A stretch of 6,655 nt of DNA, taken from positions 1 through 6,655 of the forward strand of contig JAGBZQ010000037.1 in assembly GCA_017628165.1 (NCBI GenBank). Reading direction: 5' to 3'. How positions within the stretch are numbered: the stretch's first letter is position 1; each line of letters starts with the position of its first letter. This stretch comes from Kiritimatiellia bacterium. GTDB taxonomy: Bacteria; Verrucomicrobiota; Kiritimatiellia; RFP12; UBA1067. The notes under the pieces were generated by a model. That model saw nothing but the letters and a program-made list of their open reading frames with translations. It did not search any database and had not been told where the DNA came from. This document shows, one piece after another, positions 5,387 to 6,655 of the stretch. Made by a program: the position numbers and the translations under genes.

Positions 5387-5962
5387 ATGTCTAAAGAAAT
5401 TTGTCAAAAGCTTGTGGAAGCTCTTTTGAAGCGCGGATTCGAGGCGGAGGTGGCCGCGAATGAAGCAGAAGCCGTGGCCATTGTCATGGCTGAAGCCGCT
5501 GACGTTAAGAGTGTCGGATGGGGCGGAAGCGAAACGGTAAAGGCGCTTGGCCTTCGTGAGAAGCTTGCCGAATGCGGCAAGGAGATTCGCGATCACGAGC
5601 TTCAGATGGACCTCTTTCTTCTGAGTGCGAATGCTGTGACTCTCGATGGCCGCATTGTGAATATCGACGGTCGCGGAAATCGTATCGCGGCGTCCATTGC
5701 AGGCCCCGGTCGTGTTGTTTACATCATCGGCAGAAACAAGATCGTGGACGGCGGTCTTGATGATGCAATCGCACGTATCAAGAAGTACGCCTGCCCGCCG
5801 AACTGTGTTCGTTTGGGCAAGAAGACCCCTTGCGCTGCCACGGGCATCTGCGCCGATTGTGATTCGCCAGATAGAATCTGCAAGGTGATGGCCGTTTTTG
5901 ACCGCAAGCCTACCGGTATATCCGCTAAGGTGATTGTCGTAGATGCCGATCTCGGATATTGA
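5387..5962 (+). CDS. LUD-domain (DUF162) protein with C-terminal six-cysteine cluster
   Basis: This 191-residue protein is from the family that includes LutC/YkgG lactate-utilisation proteins. Numbered from ATG 5387, the SVGWGGSETV stretch (42-51) fits the family's conserved N-terminal nucleotide-fold motif, and SANAVTLDGRIVNIDGRGNR (80-99) with the following GPGRVVYIIGRNKIV is its core signature. The C-terminal part has C136, C140, C149, C155, C158 and C165 within CPPNC, KKTPC, GICADC and DRIC. This suggests a metal or iron-sulfur site, though the TPC...DC...DRIC part is also common in stand-alone DUF162 proteins. No LutA or LutB partner is visible, so a role in lactate oxidation should not be assumed. 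ATG 5384 would add one residue. It lies 33 bases after permease 2, whose stop is followed by the 11-base inverted repeat TTTAG-T-CTAAA (5355-5365), and is probably cytoplasmic. Confidence 0.9.
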   Translation: MSKEICQKLVEALLKRGFEAEVAANEAEAVAIVMAEAADVKSVGWGGSETVKALGLREKLAECGKEIRDHELQMDLFLLSANAVTLDGRIVNIDGRGNRIAASIAGPGRVVYIIGRNKIVDGGLDDAIARIKKYACPPNCVRLGKKTPCAATGICADCDSPDRICKVMAVFDRKPTGISAKVIVVDADLGY

Positions 5963-5987
5963 TTTCAGGTAAGAGGAGAGATTACCC

Positions 5988-6521
5988 GTGGTGAAAAAGA
6001 TTTCCCTGTGGGCGATTCTGGCAACACTTGTGCTGGTTCCTTTTTTTCTCTTTGAGGAGGATGTTCATCGCCTTGCGGAGAGTGTTCTTGCATCGTCAAG
6101 GGACAATCTGCTTCTTTCAGCCCTTGTTCTTTTCCTTTTTCTGGCGAGTGACATTCTTTTGCCTGTGCCGTCGTGCCTTGTCAGTACTGCGTGCGGAAGT
6201 GTTCTCGGTGTTTTCTTGGGCTTTTTCGTTTCGTTCGCTGCTATGACAGCAAGCTCGGCGATAGGCTATGCTATTGGGCGTTGTTCGTCTAATTTTGCCG
6301 GCTCTATTTCGGGAAATTCGTTTTCTCGCCTCGAAGATGCAGAGAGAAAATTCGGGCCTGTGTTTCTTTTTCTCATGCGTCCTGTGCCCGTTCTTGCAGA
6401 GTCCTCGGTTGTTTACGCCGGAGTTTGCCGTTACAACATGGCTTCTTCTGCTTTTTGGGTGCTCCTGGGCAATGCTGCAGTTTCAGCTTTTTATGCTGTT
6501 CTGGGGGCTTGTTTTTCTTGA
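5988..6521 (+). CDS. VTT (DedA/TVP38-like) family membrane protein
   Basis: This 177-residue inner-membrane protein has about five hydrophobic stretches (near 6-22, 41-60, 64-96, 123-145 and 153-176). The VTT/SNARE-associated family pattern is visible: SDILLPVPS (54-62) with an acidic residue and prolines entering a re-entrant segment, a glycine-rich stretch with FAAMTASSAIGYAIGR (83-98), then FGPVFLFLMRPVPVLAESS (122-140) carrying the conserved R131 and E138. Relatives include DedA proteins and some known lipid flippases or scramblases; this member's substrate is unknown. At 177 residues it is somewhat shorter than many relatives. The start GTG 5988 is 9 bases after AGGAG (5974-5978); a second GTG at 5991 is less well spaced. 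It is the last gene of the probable operon, and no convincing terminator follows. Confidence 0.82.
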   Translation: MVKKISLWAILATLVLVPFFLFEEDVHRLAESVLASSRDNLLLSALVLFLFLASDILLPVPSCLVSTACGSVLGVFLGFFVSFAAMTASSAIGYAIGRCSSNFAGSISGNSFSRLEDAERKFGPVFLFLMRPVPVLAESSVVYAGVCRYNMASSAFWVLLGNAAVSAFYAVLGACFS

Positions 6522-6523
6522 GT

Positions 6524-6536
6524 GTCCAAAGTGGAC
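6524..6536. repeat. Short inverted repeat next to the downstream promoter
   Basis: GTCCA-AAG-TGGAC is a perfect 5-bp inverted repeat with a 3-base centre, starting two bases after the VTT stop and ending one base before the -35 element. No T tract follows, so it is not a terminator. It could be an operator for the next gene or a weak RNA hairpin; a short repeat like this can also arise by chance. Confidence 0.35.
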
Positions 6537-6537
6537 G

Positions 6538-6566
6538 GTGACGCAAAGGTGATGTTTTGATATAAT
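6538..6566 (+). promoter_or_regulatory. Extended -10 promoter for the downstream gene
   Basis: TATAAT (6561-6566) is preceded by TG (6558-6559), a perfect extended -10. GTGACG (6538-6543) matches TTGACA at four of six positions with 17-bp spacing. The predicted start near 6573 gives a leader of about 30 bases that contains an AAAGGA ribosome binding site (6589-6594). Bases 6555-6566 (TTTTGATATAAT) match the pyrH promoter (TTTTGCTATAAT) at 11 of 12 positions. Confidence 0.75.
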
Positions 6567-6602
6567 ATTGCATTATCCATTGGAAATCAAAGGAACAAAA
6601 AA

Positions 6603-6655
6603 ATGAATCAAGCGGAGAAAGAGCGCCTCGCCCGCGTAGGTAAGGTGTTCAATGC
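6603..6655 (+). CDS. Start of a gene running off the window (partial)
   Basis: ATG 6603 lies 8 bases after AAAGGA (6589-6594) and downstream of a strong promoter. The first codons read MNQAEKERLARVGKVFN, a charged probable helix. The window ends after 17 complete codons, so the family cannot be determined. The open frame, ribosome binding site and promoter together support a real gene with its own transcription start. Confidence 0.75.
   Translation, partial: MNQAEKERLARVGKVFN

Noticed and set aside
6461..6519. Possible terminator at the end of the VTT gene: GCTCCTGG (6461-6468) with CTGGGGGC (6501-6508), then TTGTTTTTCTT
   Set aside because: Three of eight pairs would be G-U, the interior is 32 bases long, and it lies in coding sequence. 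It is too weak to call, though the operon must end somewhere near here.
1..6655. tRNA, rRNA, CRISPR arrays, insertion sequences or prophage genes
   Set aside because: No cloverleaf-like tRNA, regularly spaced repeat array, transposase motif or terminal repeats were seen on either strand.

Overview
The window is a compact, single-strand (+) stretch of a bacterial genome. It holds eight complete genes, the possible last codons of a gene upstream and the first codons of a gene downstream. The adjacent pyrH-frr pair (UMP kinase and ribosome recycling factor) marks a core bacterial locus. The style of the neighbours suggests a member of the Planctomycetes-Verrucomicrobia-Chlamydiae group, perhaps Kiritimatiellota or Lentisphaerota: a Pro/Ala/Lys-rich tail-anchored protein carrying repeated T-x-[KR]-[LI]-[KS] motifs, ABC-2 permeases with large outside domains, and strong extended -10 promoters. 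That assignment is inference from memory of such genomes, not the result of a search.

Layout. Bases 1-40 may be the 3' end of an upstream gene. Bases 64-97 form a terminator-like hairpin with a short T tract. It runs straight into an extended -10 promoter (TG-C-TATAAT, 97-105), which lies so close to the likely GTG start of pyrH (113) that the mRNA may be leaderless. From there a probable eight-gene transcription unit runs to 6521: pyrH (113-847), frr (885-1448), a tail-anchored low-complexity protein (1482-2363), ABC-2 permease 1 (2366-3325), ABC ATPase (3348-4103), ABC-2 permease 2 with a large extracytoplasmic domain (4100-5353), a LUD-domain protein with a six-cysteine cluster (5387-5962) and a VTT/DedA-like membrane protein (5988-6521). 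Gaps range from a 4-base overlap to 37 bases. A second extended -10 promoter (6558-6566) then drives a gene that begins at 6603 and leaves the window.

How the genes may work together. pyrH supplies UDP for nucleotide synthesis and frr recycles ribosomes. The three ABC genes encode one exporter: a single ATPase serving two dissimilar permeases. The tail-anchored protein is joined to permease 1 by only two bases and may be a membrane-tethered partner, but this is inference. The LUD and VTT proteins have no obvious link to the exporter beyond co-direction.

The most interesting signals not explained by the genes are two strong inverted repeats inside permease 1. One is a 10-bp perfect stem followed by TTTTTTCTTTT just after its start codon (2389-2439), which looks like an intrinsic terminator placed inside the reading frame. 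The other is a perfect 12-bp stem with a 6-nt loop at 3005-3034. Together they suggest that expression of the export genes is gated separately from pyrH-frr.
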